Virus record (IMG/VR): IMGVR_UViG_3300025151_000001
Coordinates: 1 to 64,000 of that record
Reading direction: 5' to 3' (one strand)
Length of the DNA stretch: 64,000 nucleotides
DNA from: a virus
In this document: positions 30,194 through 38,689 of the stretch, piece by piece
Layout of the letters: each line of letters starts with the position of its first letter
Position numbering within the stretch: position 1 is the first letter of the stretch
Notes under the pieces: generated by a model
Database searches by the model: none
What the model saw: only the letters and a program-made list of their open reading frames with translations
Told to the model about the DNA's origin: nothing
Made by a program: the position numbers and the translations under genes

Positions 30194-31102
30194 ATGCTAT
30201 GGACAGAAAAATATAGACCAAGTAAAATCAGCGAAGTGATTGGACAAGAACACTTCACAATGGACGCATCAACATGGGTTGAAGAAAGGAATATGCCTAA
30301 CGTTCTTCTATACGGTAATCCCGGTAATGGAAAAACTGCTGCGGGTATTGCTCTCGGCAAGTCTATTCTCAAAGAAGCCTTTGATGATAACTTCGTTGAA
30401 GTGAATGCATCCGATGACCGACGGTTAGAAACAGTCAGAACAACAATCAAAACTATTGCACAAAGCGGAACAATTGGTGAAGTTCCTTTCCGCATCATGC
30501 TTCTAGATGAAATGGACGGAATGACTTCTGATGCTCAGAATGCACTAAAGCGAATTATGGAAAGATATTCATCTAACATTCGTTTCATCATTACATGTAA
30601 CGACAGAAACAAGATTATCTTTGCTCTTCAAAGCCGATGTGCAAACTACTATTTTAGGCCATTGACTAATGAAGTCATCCTTGAAGTAATACAGAAAATC
30701 CTTCAGGCTGAAGGAGTCGAGCGATTTTCTCAGGATGAATTAGTCACCTTTATATCCTCGGCGTCCCTCGACTTAAGGAGGGTCATTACCGAAGTGCAGG
30801 CAGCAAAGTCTAGCAATACTTCCCTCAAGAAACAAATTGAAATTGGGCTTGAAGACTTCTCTAAAGGCTTAGATATTCTAATCAACAATAAAAATTCAGC
30901 AATTGCTTACTTTCATAAGATGCTTGTTGACGGTAGGTCAGTAAAAGAAATCTGTATTGGAATGCACGATGCGGTAATCAATTCAGAAGGATTAGATGCG
31001 AAAATTAAATTCAAGTTCTTAAGAACAATTGGCGAAACAGAATGGCGGTCCACAACTATGACTCCGAAGGTATTACTTTCGTGGATGGTTGGACAACTTT
31101 GA
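30194..31102 (+). CDS. rfcS: Replication factor C small subunit (clamp loader)
   Basis: A 302-residue AAA+ ATPase that loads the sliding clamp. It begins with the RFC signature WTEKYRPS, then Walker A GNPGNGKTA (41-49), Walker B LLDEMDGMT, sensor 1 ITCND and the SRC motif LQSRC. A C-terminal helical collar domain follows. Start is the ATG behind GGAGGAATTAAA. Partner subunit may be the AAA+ protein at 29082. Confidence 0.93.
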   Translation: MLWTEKYRPSKISEVIGQEHFTMDASTWVEERNMPNVLLYGNPGNGKTAAGIALGKSILKEAFDDNFVEVNASDDRRLETVRTTIKTIAQSGTIGEVPFRIMLLDEMDGMTSDAQNALKRIMERYSSNIRFIITCNDRNKIIFALQSRCANYYFRPLTNEVILEVIQKILQAEGVERFSQDELVTFISSASLDLRRVITEVQAAKSSNTSLKKQIEIGLEDFSKGLDILINNKNSAIAYFHKMLVDGRSVKEICIGMHDAVINSEGLDAKIKFKFLRTIGETEWRSTTMTPKVLLSWMVGQL

Positions 31103-31123
31103 AAAAATAAGAAGTGATTAAAA

Positions 31124-32332
31124 ATGCAAGAAGATATGAAAAATGAAATCGGGAAGTCCCTTCAATACATTGGGATGACTCAAGAAGAAGCAGAACAAAA
31201 GTATGGAGAAATCTGTGCTGAGAATGGTTTGGAAATTACCGATGCTTTCGGTAAAGCCCTTTGGCGCTCATTTGTGGCGCAACATCGCCGTTCTCAGAAC
31301 AGACCCTCAACCGATAGTGGAAGCCTAACAAAAAAGGTATTTGGGTTCTTCATGGCTTTAGATGCACCCCGCGATATGATGGCTTGGCGTCGTCGTCGTG
31401 CCGGTGAAGAATACCGGCGTGATTCAGACAATGCTCTAGAAAGCGGCATCGTTGCGGTTGCTACGCAGAATGCTCTTGGAAAGTGGGTTGTTTCCCGCTA
31501 TCATAAGGGCGAATACCAAGAGAAGACTGTAAGTGGTCTTCCGAATGGCGCTGAAGAAGGAGAAGATGGTTCCTATTACATCCCACTTGATGATACGGAA
31601 CGATACGGAAACGGTGGAGAAAATAAGGGATATGGCAAGCCTCTCCCTGTTGAACAATTCCGCCGTCAAGGTCTTTTCTATGGTTCGGTTGAAGGTAAGG
31701 AAGGAATGGCTCTTTATCCATTCTCTTATAAGAATCAACCTGCCGTGGAGTTTGAACCTAACACCTTTGAATGGGTTCACTTCCTAGCAATTCCGAACGA
31801 TAACGGTAATCTTTACGGCATGACCGATGTAACAAAGGCTAGCCTTGTTTTGAATTCGGCTCTTGACCCTGAAAATAGCGACCATAGGAACATGGATAGT
31901 TTCGACTTTGAGAACCTTCTCATTAATGAAATGTCGAGTCATATTGTTCCTCTCGTTGAAATTGACCGAGCGCACGTTGAAAGGCAATCCCTTCCATATA
32001 ACGAGCGTTTCATCGTAACTGATGGTGTGGTCTGCAACATGAACATGACTCCAACCTCTAACGGAAACCGAATCCTAAACATCACAGACTTGAATGCTGA
32101 GTTTGACTATGATGAAGGAAGCGGTGTAGTTACCTGTTGGATTCCTGCACATATCGAAATTGATTTCGGTATTGGTTCATCTGTTATCGTTATTGGTAAT
32201 ACCTCTCAACGCTCAGTTGACGGGGAATCTGAACCTGCAACTATTAACACAACCGGACTTTATGTCCTTGACCGAAAGGGTTCAGCCGTTGAGGTGACTC
32301 AAGCGGTTGAAGAGGACTACGATTGGTTCTGA
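31124..32332 (+). CDS. RPA-like single-strand DNA-binding protein
   Basis: A 402-residue protein between the clamp loader and the recombinase-like ATPase. Residues about 280-385 look like an OB fold (FIVTDGVVCNMNMTP, strand-rich, GSSVIVIGNTSQ). The N-terminal region is helical and charged. The very end is acidic with a terminal Phe (VEEDYDWF), the same kind of tail as bacterial and T7 single-strand binding proteins use to contact partners. No zinc finger is seen. Confidence 0.6.
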   Translation: MQEDMKNEIGKSLQYIGMTQEEAEQKYGEICAENGLEITDAFGKALWRSFVAQHRRSQNRPSTDSGSLTKKVFGFFMALDAPRDMMAWRRRRAGEEYRRDSDNALESGIVAVATQNALGKWVVSRYHKGEYQEKTVSGLPNGAEEGEDGSYYIPLDDTERYGNGGENKGYGKPLPVEQFRRQGLFYGSVEGKEGMALYPFSYKNQPAVEFEPNTFEWVHFLAIPNDNGNLYGMTDVTKASLVLNSALDPENSDHRNMDSFDFENLLINEMSSHIVPLVEIDRAHVERQSLPYNERFIVTDGVVCNMNMTPTSNGNRILNITDLNAEFDYDEGSGVVTCWIPAHIEIDFGIGSSVIVIGNTSQRSVDGESEPATINTTGLYVLDRKGSAVEVTQAVEEDYDWF

Positions 32333-32409
32333 ATTAAACTACCGTGTAAGCGTGGCGGTCGAATGACGCTCAATAGGGTGCAAAGCCCTTTCCCGTTGGG
32401 GGTTTAAAT

Positions 32410-32673
32410 ATGTTAAAACAAAATAGATACTTTTTACTAGAAAACAATTATGTGATTGATTTAATCAATGTTGACTTTATCACATTCAAAGAAAACGAAA
32501 AGAAAAACGGCGAATATTGGCTCAAGTTTCATCTTGGTTCAAAAGAATGTCGTTATAAGGCTGATGGACAAGACGAAGTTGCTAAGATTTTGCGAGTTTG
32601 GTCAAATGTTCACGGCCAAGAACTGAATTTAGAAGAATATGAAATTGGTGGTTTCAATGGGTCTAACGTCTAA
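32410..32673 (+). CDS. Hypothetical small protein
   Basis: An 87-residue protein with a strand-rich start (YFLLENNYVIDLINVDF) and Lys/Glu-rich centre. Overlaps the next gene by 17 bases. No clear motif. Confidence 0.55.
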   Translation: MLKQNRYFLLENNYVIDLINVDFITFKENEKKNGEYWLKFHLGSKECRYKADGQDEVAKILRVWSNVHGQELNLEEYEIGGFNGSNV

Positions 32674-33478
32674 GCAAGGAACTACGGCAGCAAGTAACGA
32701 AACTCAGAACAATTCTAGACTTATTGCCTTCAAGCAAAAACTTCAAGCGCAAACCGAGCGCCGTCTAGAGCGTAACAATCGCTTGGTTCTTGGTATTTGG
32801 GGTGAACCTAAAACTGTTAAGTCGGGTCTTGCTCTAGATTTCCCAGATAAGAAAATTTATGTGCTTGATTGGGATGACGGCTGCGAACCGACATGGCGTC
32901 AGAATCATGAATGCACCGATAGGATTACGCTCTGGAATCCACAAGTTCTGAATGATAAAGGCGAAGCAGACATTACCGCTTCTGAGAGAAATTCAGAAGA
33001 CTTTATTCTTTTTGTGCAAGAAAGGATTGCAGATGGCGAAGATGTTTTATTTGTGTTCGATGGTGTAGATAAATGGTTAGACATTTGCACTTTGCACGTT
33101 ACAGGTTCTTCAAAGATTGGAAAGCCACAGAAGATGAAGTTTGAATGGGGTAAGCGTAACGCTCCCTTTTATGCTCTCTTGAAGATGTGTAAAACTTTAG
33201 ATTGTGACCAAGTGTATATTACACACGCCAAGGCTGATTATGGTTCAACAGGTGAAGTCGTTGGTCAGAAGCCAAATTGGCACAATTGGGGAGATGCTCT
33301 TTTCCAAGTCATTAGCACAAAGCAAACAAAGAAACAGGGCAATACCATTTATAAGGCAACTCTAACTGCCTCTAAAACAAATACAGAACTAGTCGGTAAG
33401 ACTTGGGAAACTCTAACTGTTGGACCCAATATGGTCAAATGGGAAGGAATCCCCGAACTACGCAAAGGCAAGGTTTGA
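32657..33478 (+). CDS. RecA/Sak4-like P-loop ATPase
   Basis: A 273-residue protein. The nucleotide loop reads GEPKTVKSGLAL near residue 51, where the usual second Gly of Walker A is Val. Walker B-like VLFVFDGVDKW follows, and DQVYITHAK fits the RecA-core sensor strand. Gene order (before PCNA and polymerase) suggests a single-strand annealing or recombination helper as in phage Sak4 proteins. The substitution may alter ATP use. Start at ATG after GGTGGTTTCA. Confidence 0.6.
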   Translation: MGLTSKQGTTAASNETQNNSRLIAFKQKLQAQTERRLERNNRLVLGIWGEPKTVKSGLALDFPDKKIYVLDWDDGCEPTWRQNHECTDRITLWNPQVLNDKGEADITASERNSEDFILFVQERIADGEDVLFVFDGVDKWLDICTLHVTGSSKIGKPQKMKFEWGKRNAPFYALLKMCKTLDCDQVYITHAKADYGSTGEVVGQKPNWHNWGDALFQVISTKQTKKQGNTIYKATLTASKTNTELVGKTWETLTVGPNMVKWEGIPELRKGKV

Positions 33479-33483
33479 GAAAT

Positions 33484-34251
33484 ATGAAATTTAATATTAA
33501 TACGAATACATTCAAAGAAGCACTAGAAAGCATTCAAGTAAAAGGCAAATACGTCAAAAAGGGTGGCCTATCATCCGGTAGTCTTGATGATATCTTTTAT
33601 ATGAAAGGTGAAGAAAATCAATTGCAACTTTGGTCAGGTAATAATACCTTCGTTGTGAACATCGTTCTTGATGTTGAGATAGAAGAAGAGGGAGGCTTTA
33701 TTTGCAGGTCTTCGTCTATCTTACCTTATTTGAAGAAGTTTGGGGAAGAAGTAACTGTTGAAACAGGTGACTTTATGACCCTTTCATCGGGGACTCGTAA
33801 GGCTTCTATTCCAAGAGTAGTTGAATGGTCTAATATTCAAGTAATTACCCGTCTTGGTCCTAGACTGTCTGAAATGCCAACTGTTTTAGACCCTGAAAAT
33901 ATTCCAACTATGGGCAAAGCAAAGTTTGAAGGAGCATTCATTATTTCTAATGAAACTCTTTCAGATGTTATTTCTGGTTGCGAACTTGTTAAATCGGGTG
34001 TATATAAAATTGACGCAAAGAAAGATACACTAACCTTTTCTAGCGAAGATGGAATCAACAACAATTATACTGAGGAAATTACACCAATGCTTCGTGTTGG
34101 TGATGAAGCAACCGTTGAATTTTCTGGTCCGCTTCACAAATTCTTCAAAAAAGACCAAGTTCTAACCTTTTATGTTTTAGATGATGCACCTATTGTTATC
34201 ATTTCTGACGATAGGAGGTTAGTTAAGGCTCCCTATGTCGGAGGCGTATGA
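33484..34251 (+). CDS. pcn: PCNA-like sliding clamp (divergent)
   Basis: A 255-residue protein, the usual clamp length. It starts MKFNINTNTFKEALESI, the first strand-helix of a clamp, and has two domains of alternating strands with one long helix each (STVL..FSG..LHKFF). It ends KAPYVGGV. It lies directly before the polymerase B gene and downstream of the clamp loader. Identity is by size, fold pattern and position; sequence is diverged. Confidence 0.7.
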   Translation: MKFNINTNTFKEALESIQVKGKYVKKGGLSSGSLDDIFYMKGEENQLQLWSGNNTFVVNIVLDVEIEEEGGFICRSSSILPYLKKFGEEVTVETGDFMTLSSGTRKASIPRVVEWSNIQVITRLGPRLSEMPTVLDPENIPTMGKAKFEGAFIISNETLSDVISGCELVKSGVYKIDAKKDTLTFSSEDGINNNYTEEITPMLRVGDEATVEFSGPLHKFFKKDQVLTFYVLDDAPIVIISDDRRLVKAPYVGGV

Positions 34252-35919
34252 ATGATTATTAGCAAACTAAATACAGGAAGGCATATTTTTAAATCATGGA
34301 GAGAGAATGGAGAAAAGAAAACTGAAGTTGTGGAGTTTAATCCTTATTTCTATATCCGTAAGGACCATCCCGAAATCGCTGAGTATAAGCCTTCAGCATA
34401 TACCGAAAGGCGATTTAAATATAAAGAAACTGATGCAGTAACTTTGGACGGTCTTCCTCTAAAGAAGGTATTTGTTGATAAATCTGAAGATATTAGAGAA
34501 GCAAAGAAGCGTTTCTCTGAGACTTGGGAAGCAGATGTTCCTTTTCATTTCCGTTATTGTGTTGATGAACTAACCGAACTCCCAGAATATAAACTGCGAA
34601 AGTGGTATTGGGATATGGAATGGATGCCTAGTGGAAAATACAAGGATGCAATTACTGCGATTAGTCTCTATGATAACTTTAGTGAAACGTTTTATCTTTG
34701 GACTTGGTTCCCCGAACACCCTCCTAAATTTTCAGCAAACCCTGAAATTGAAGGCTACGGAAACGACATGAGAATCTTCTCTTCGGAGAAAGAGATGATT
34801 GAAAGTTTTGTTAATGAATTGAATACTCAAGACCCTGATATGCTTATTGCTTGGTTTGGTCTAAAGTTCGATTTGCCGGTATTGCTGAAGCGTATGTGTG
34901 CAAATGGGTTGAACCCTAACCTTCTAAGTCCTGTCTTCGCCGTTGATGGCATTAAGAAGACTAAGGATGGCTTCACTTACATTAAGGGAGACAATGGCTT
35001 CTCACCGATTTCTCAGCCCATCAAGGGCCGCATAACCCTTAACTTAGACCTTGCTTTTGAGCGACAATGGAACGATTCTCAGCGAGGGACGCTGCCTTCT
35101 CTCTCATTAGATTATGTTTCTAACACTTTGTTTGGAGAAGGCAAATCTTGGGAATCTAAGTTTGAAGGTGACGATTTCTATAATCGTGGGTGGCTTGAAG
35201 ATACATACCATTATCTGCAATATGCTTTAGTTGACGTTGAAATCCTTAGAAAAATTGATGAAACTAACTTTACTAGTGAGGCTATTATTTCTCTTCAAAG
35301 ACTTCTAGTTGCTCCCTTTGATGCTTGTTTTTATGCATCACACATGGGTTCAATTTACTTTATGCGTAATGCTTGGTGGAAAGCACCAACAGGCCTAAAG
35401 CCCGAAGAACGTGAACAATACGAAGGTGCTATGATTTATGACCCGACTTCTGAAGGAACAAATGGTCTTCATCTAAATGTAGCAGCATTTGACTTCGCAG
35501 GTCTATATCCATCAATGATGATTGCAAGAAACATTTCTTGGGAAACTAAGTCAGTAGAACCTACTGAATTTGCAGTTGATTTACTTACTCCTAGAGATTT
35601 CTCAGAAATGTCTGAATCAAACTATAGGTTTTATAAAACTGATAAACTCGGCCTATTGCCTCAATCTGTCCTTACGCTTAAGAACCTACGAAATGAATAT
35701 AAGCGACGGATGCGTGAGGCCCGTGAAGAAGGGAATGACGAAGATTATACGAAGTGGTATAACAATCAAATGGCTGTAAAGCGATTAATGGCTTCTTTTT
35801 ACGGCATTGTTGCCTTCCAAGGTTTTGGTTGGGCAGATGTAGAATTAGCCGCTTCTATTACTGCTTCAGCAAGAGAAGCAATTCGTGAAGCAGCATTTGT
35901 AGCAAAGGAGATGAAATAA
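34252..35919 (+). CDS. polB: DNA polymerase B, N-terminal part (exonuclease, motifs A and B)
   Basis: A 555-residue fragment of the replicative polymerase. Exo I D121-M-E123, exo II region with D207 (FGLKFDLPVL), and exo III Y324/D328 give a 3'-5' proofreading domain. Motif A is D414 in FDFAGLYPS, motif B K510 in KRLMASFYG. It stops right before motif C, which is encoded 600 bases later at 36520. The break falls after AREAIREAAFVAKEMK with no missing core sequence, so the two chains probably assemble into one enzyme. Confidence 0.93.
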   Translation: MIISKLNTGRHIFKSWRENGEKKTEVVEFNPYFYIRKDHPEIAEYKPSAYTERRFKYKETDAVTLDGLPLKKVFVDKSEDIREAKKRFSETWEADVPFHFRYCVDELTELPEYKLRKWYWDMEWMPSGKYKDAITAISLYDNFSETFYLWTWFPEHPPKFSANPEIEGYGNDMRIFSSEKEMIESFVNELNTQDPDMLIAWFGLKFDLPVLLKRMCANGLNPNLLSPVFAVDGIKKTKDGFTYIKGDNGFSPISQPIKGRITLNLDLAFERQWNDSQRGTLPSLSLDYVSNTLFGEGKSWESKFEGDDFYNRGWLEDTYHYLQYALVDVEILRKIDETNFTSEAIISLQRLLVAPFDACFYASHMGSIYFMRNAWWKAPTGLKPEEREQYEGAMIYDPTSEGTNGLHLNVAAFDFAGLYPSMMIARNISWETKSVEPTEFAVDLLTPRDFSEMSESNYRFYKTDKLGLLPQSVLTLKNLRNEYKRRMREAREEGNDEDYTKWYNNQMAVKRLMASFYGIVAFQGFGWADVELAASITASAREAIREAAFVAKEMK

Positions 35920-36120
35920 ATGGTAAAACCAATTAAACAAAGAATTGAAGAAGTAATTGACTCTTATAACTCAGGTGAGACATTTTTCACAAGAGATTTC
36001 AAAGGAAGAGCATACGATAGTATGGGTAAATATACACCCTGTAACAACTCTATTGGACTTCGATTAAAGGCAAGTCCAAAAGTAATTCGTATTGGAAAAC
36101 AAACATGGAGGCGAATTTGA
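35920..36120 (+). CDS. Small protein inserted between polymerase halves (1)
   Basis: A 66-residue basic protein starting immediately at the stop of the N-terminal polymerase fragment. The C-terminal CNNSIGLRLKASPKVIRIG resembles a small winged-helix or transposon-encoded DNA-binding element. Unknown function. One of three genes that split polB. Confidence 0.6.
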   Translation: MVKPIKQRIEEVIDSYNSGETFFTRDFKGRAYDSMGKYTPCNNSIGLRLKASPKVIRIGKQTWRRI

Positions 36121-36335
36121 TGAAACTAGATAACAAAAGCAGACTTAATTTATTAGAAGACAAGATTGAACAACTAACGCAGAGGATTAATCATCTTGAA
36201 GATGAAAGAGAAGAACTCTTTGCTATTGTGAAAGAAGTAATGGCCTTGCGTAGTGCAGTAACAGAAATGCAACAATTGCATGAAGCACCCGCTATGAAAT
36301 TTATACACTACTCAGAAAAGGGGTGGTGGAAGTGA
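36120..36335 (+). CDS. Small coiled-coil protein between polymerase halves (2)
   Basis: A 71-residue protein beginning MKLDNKSRLNLLEDKIEQL with heptads to about residue 45. Ribosome site GGAGGCGAATTTG, start overlapping the stop before it. Might oligomerise. No known family. Confidence 0.6.
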   Translation: MKLDNKSRLNLLEDKIEQLTQRINHLEDEREELFAIVKEVMALRSAVTEMQQLHEAPAMKFIHYSEKGWWK

Positions 36336-36523
36336 ACCCATCAAATAGTGCTATTTTGGCTATGATGGAGAGACTCAAAAGATTAGAAAGGTTAGTTGAT
36401 AACCTACCTGATAGCATTTGTCGTTGTTGCGGTGAATCAATGTGGACTACAGATGGTGTGGACTATATGTGCGTATCTTGTGAAGAAACATTTACTTGCG
36501 ATTGGTGTGGTGAAGAAGAATGA
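36332..36523 (+). CDS. Small zinc-ribbon protein between polymerase halves (3)
   Basis: A 63-residue protein starting at a GTG that overlaps the previous stop. It has CRCCGE and CVSC, about 20 residues apart, and an additional CDWC, enough for one or two zinc sites. It ends GEEE and its stop overlaps the start of the C-terminal polymerase fragment as ATGA. Confidence 0.6.
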   Translation: MNPSNSAILAMMERLKRLERLVDNLPDSICRCCGESMWTTDGVDYMCVSCEETFTCDWCGEEE

Positions 36524-37407
36524 AGGTAGTTTATGGTCACACAGATTCAATCTATGTCCAGATTGATGATATAGACCAAGCCTTAGAAACCGTAAAGAAG
36601 ATTGAAAATGTCGTCAGGAAGAAGTTCCCGAATGTTCTCGGACTTGAAGAACATCCCGTTGCATTGGAGTTTGAAAAGTATTATTCAGCATTGGGTGTCG
36701 GTATTACGAAAAACAGAAACGCAGGAATGATTACATGGGAAGATGGTGTTCATCTAGATAAGCCCAAATTCACCATGACGGGTTTTACTGCAAAACGAGT
36801 AAGTGAAACTAAACTTGCTAAGGAAGTGCAAACAAAAGTGCTTAAAATGTGGGTTGAACAAAAAACTCAGGGGGAAATCAACAATTACCTGTATGAAACT
36901 TACTCCTCCGTAAGAAATGGCGAAGTTCCTATGCGTTCAATCGTAAAACGTAGTCGTTTGAGGGAGGACCGCTTTATGCTGAAGTGTCCCGAATGCAAGC
37001 GACACCATGAAATGCGTTCAGCGATTCGCATGAAGTGGTGTGACCGTTGCGGGAAGGATTCAAAGGATTTTGTGACGCTTCAGTATAAGCGACCTTCAAT
37101 TTCTTCAGGAATTGCGGGAGTTCTCTATGCTTGGGAGCATCTAGGGACAAAATTCGAAGATTCTTACCTCTATCTAAGAGTTGACGCACCCGGAAAGACC
37201 TTTACTCATCCTCTCACTAAAGAACAAAGGCAAGTTGACTATATTTCTGCATCATCTTATGATGAATTCGATAATTGGACTCCTGATTATGAGCATTATG
37301 CAGAACAGGTCATTAAAAAGGCAGAACCTATCTATCGTGCTATGGGTTGGGAAACTTCTAGCATCAGAACAAACAGAATCCAACTAAAATTAGAAGAATG
37401 GTGGTAA
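36520..37407 (+). CDS. polB: DNA polymerase B, C-terminal part (motif C and thumb)
   Basis: A 295-residue fragment starting MKVVYGHTDSIYVQ. This is motif C, normally YGDTDS; the first Asp is His here (H7), while the second, catalytic Asp (D9) is kept. The rest is the end of the palm and the thumb, with a CxxC...CxxC insertion at C156, C159, C174, C177 likely to bind zinc. Coupled to the preceding zinc-ribbon gene by overlap. The site matches a known intein hotspot but no intein sequence is present. Confidence 0.9.
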   Translation: MKVVYGHTDSIYVQIDDIDQALETVKKIENVVRKKFPNVLGLEEHPVALEFEKYYSALGVGITKNRNAGMITWEDGVHLDKPKFTMTGFTAKRVSETKLAKEVQTKVLKMWVEQKTQGEINNYLYETYSSVRNGEVPMRSIVKRSRLREDRFMLKCPECKRHHEMRSAIRMKWCDRCGKDSKDFVTLQYKRPSISSGIAGVLYAWEHLGTKFEDSYLYLRVDAPGKTFTHPLTKEQRQVDYISASSYDEFDNWTPDYEHYAEQVIKKAEPIYRAMGWETSSIRTNRIQLKLEEWW

Positions 37408-37409
37408 AT

Positions 37410-38315
37410 ATGGAACAAAACGAAAAATATAAAGCAGTAATCAACTCGATGGATGAATACACCTATCAATGGAACCCTGAAAATGCAGAAGACCCGTCTA
37501 AACCAATCCTGAAGATTACCAAATCTTCACTTGGGACGCATGATTGGTGTCCTAAGAAGTATGATTTCAGTTATGTTCAGCGTCTTCCCCAAGACCAAAC
37601 TGAAGCAATGTTAAAAGGAACGGTAGTCCACAATGCAAGAGAGGATTTCTTTAATGATTTTGATATTACTAAGGCGGAAACAATGAATAACACAGAACTT
37701 TTGGACTACTGCCAAAGTCTTTTCCCCATTGATGACTATTTAGACATTTATTTGACTATCGCATCAACTGAAGCAGAAAGATTTATTGAAGCAAAAGAAG
37801 AAGATAAGTTAGATGAGTATTTGCCGGTAGTTAACGAAGGTTTATTTGATGCAGAAATCACTTTTCGGGCAAATCAAAGCAAGAAGTTCACACTTCAGCG
37901 TGATTATAAGATTCACCTTCAAGGAATCATTGACCGAGTATTTAGAGAAGGTAATTCTCTAATCCCATTGGAGTTGAAGACAGGGCCTTGGAAGGACTAT
38001 AAAACAACAATGATGAGAAAAGAAATGGCTTTTTATCAGTTGATGATTGAATCTGCTCCCGAGGAAGTTCTTATTAAGAATGGATTAACTAAAGATATGA
38101 AAGTGACTCATTGGGGTTGGTATTACCCTGTATCAAATTACATGTATGTTGAAGAAGCAAAGAAACGGTCTATGACTTCTGTTACAGATGGTATTGCCAA
38201 ACTTCTTCACGCATATGAGCAGGGTATTTTTGCACCTAAGTTTTATTTTAAGACGTGTAGTCATTGTTCCTTCTTTGGTATCTGTGATGCGGCTCAAACG
38301 GATTCGTGGTTATGA
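37410..38315 (+). CDS. Cas4/RecB-like PD-(D/E)xK nuclease with Fe-S cluster
   Basis: A 301-residue nuclease-like protein. The catalytic core shows H74, D175 (GIIDRV), E188-L-K190 and a helix with AFYQLM. C47 and the C-terminal C283, C286, C292 are placed like the 4Fe-4S ligands of Cas4 and AddB. In the replication block it likely processes DNA ends for recombination or Okazaki maturation. No CRISPR elements accompany it. Start behind GGTGGTAAAT. Confidence 0.82.
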   Translation: MEQNEKYKAVINSMDEYTYQWNPENAEDPSKPILKITKSSLGTHDWCPKKYDFSYVQRLPQDQTEAMLKGTVVHNAREDFFNDFDITKAETMNNTELLDYCQSLFPIDDYLDIYLTIASTEAERFIEAKEEDKLDEYLPVVNEGLFDAEITFRANQSKKFTLQRDYKIHLQGIIDRVFREGNSLIPLELKTGPWKDYKTTMMRKEMAFYQLMIESAPEEVLIKNGLTKDMKVTHWGWYYPVSNYMYVEEAKKRSMTSVTDGIAKLLHAYEQGIFAPKFYFKTCSHCSFFGICDAAQTDSWL

Positions 38316-38689
38316 TGATTAAGAATTTGATTGAATCTAAAGTATTAGCGAAAGATTGGACGTTTAATGAAATTTCAAACTTAAAACAAACAATTGAAGC
38401 ACTATCTCATAGCCTCTACTCTGAAATGAAATTAAGTGAACGCTTCCAACTAATTCGAGAAATTAGAATCAATGATGCATATGTTGGAAGCACATTTGAA
38501 GATTCTATGAGACAAGCAATTATGTCTTCACTTCAAGCAGAAGTTGCAGGCATTATTCGTGAAATGTTAAATAATGCAACAGTAAATTTCGGAGGTAATA
38601 AAAATGATGTTTCCAAGATTAGTGTGGGCGGGGAGTCACATTCCGAACGCACCACAGATGAAGAGAAAGAAAGTTCTAACAAAGAATGA
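38312..38689 (+). CDS. Hypothetical protein overlapping the primase
   Basis: A 125-residue protein starting over the previous stop. N-terminal half is helical, the C-terminus is Ser/Glu-rich and probably disordered. Its last 86 bases overlap the primase in another frame, with the primase ribosome site GGAGGTAATAAAA inside it. Function unknown. Confidence 0.6.
   Translation: MMIKNLIESKVLAKDWTFNEISNLKQTIEALSHSLYSEMKLSERFQLIREIRINDAYVGSTFEDSMRQAIMSSLQAEVAGIIREMLNNATVNFGGNKNDVSKISVGGESHSERTTDEEKESSNKE

Noticed and set aside
34252-37407. Intein or split intein in polB
   Set aside because: The chain ends do not carry splicing blocks (no Cys/Ser start, no HN-C/S/T end), and the small genes between have no Hint features.
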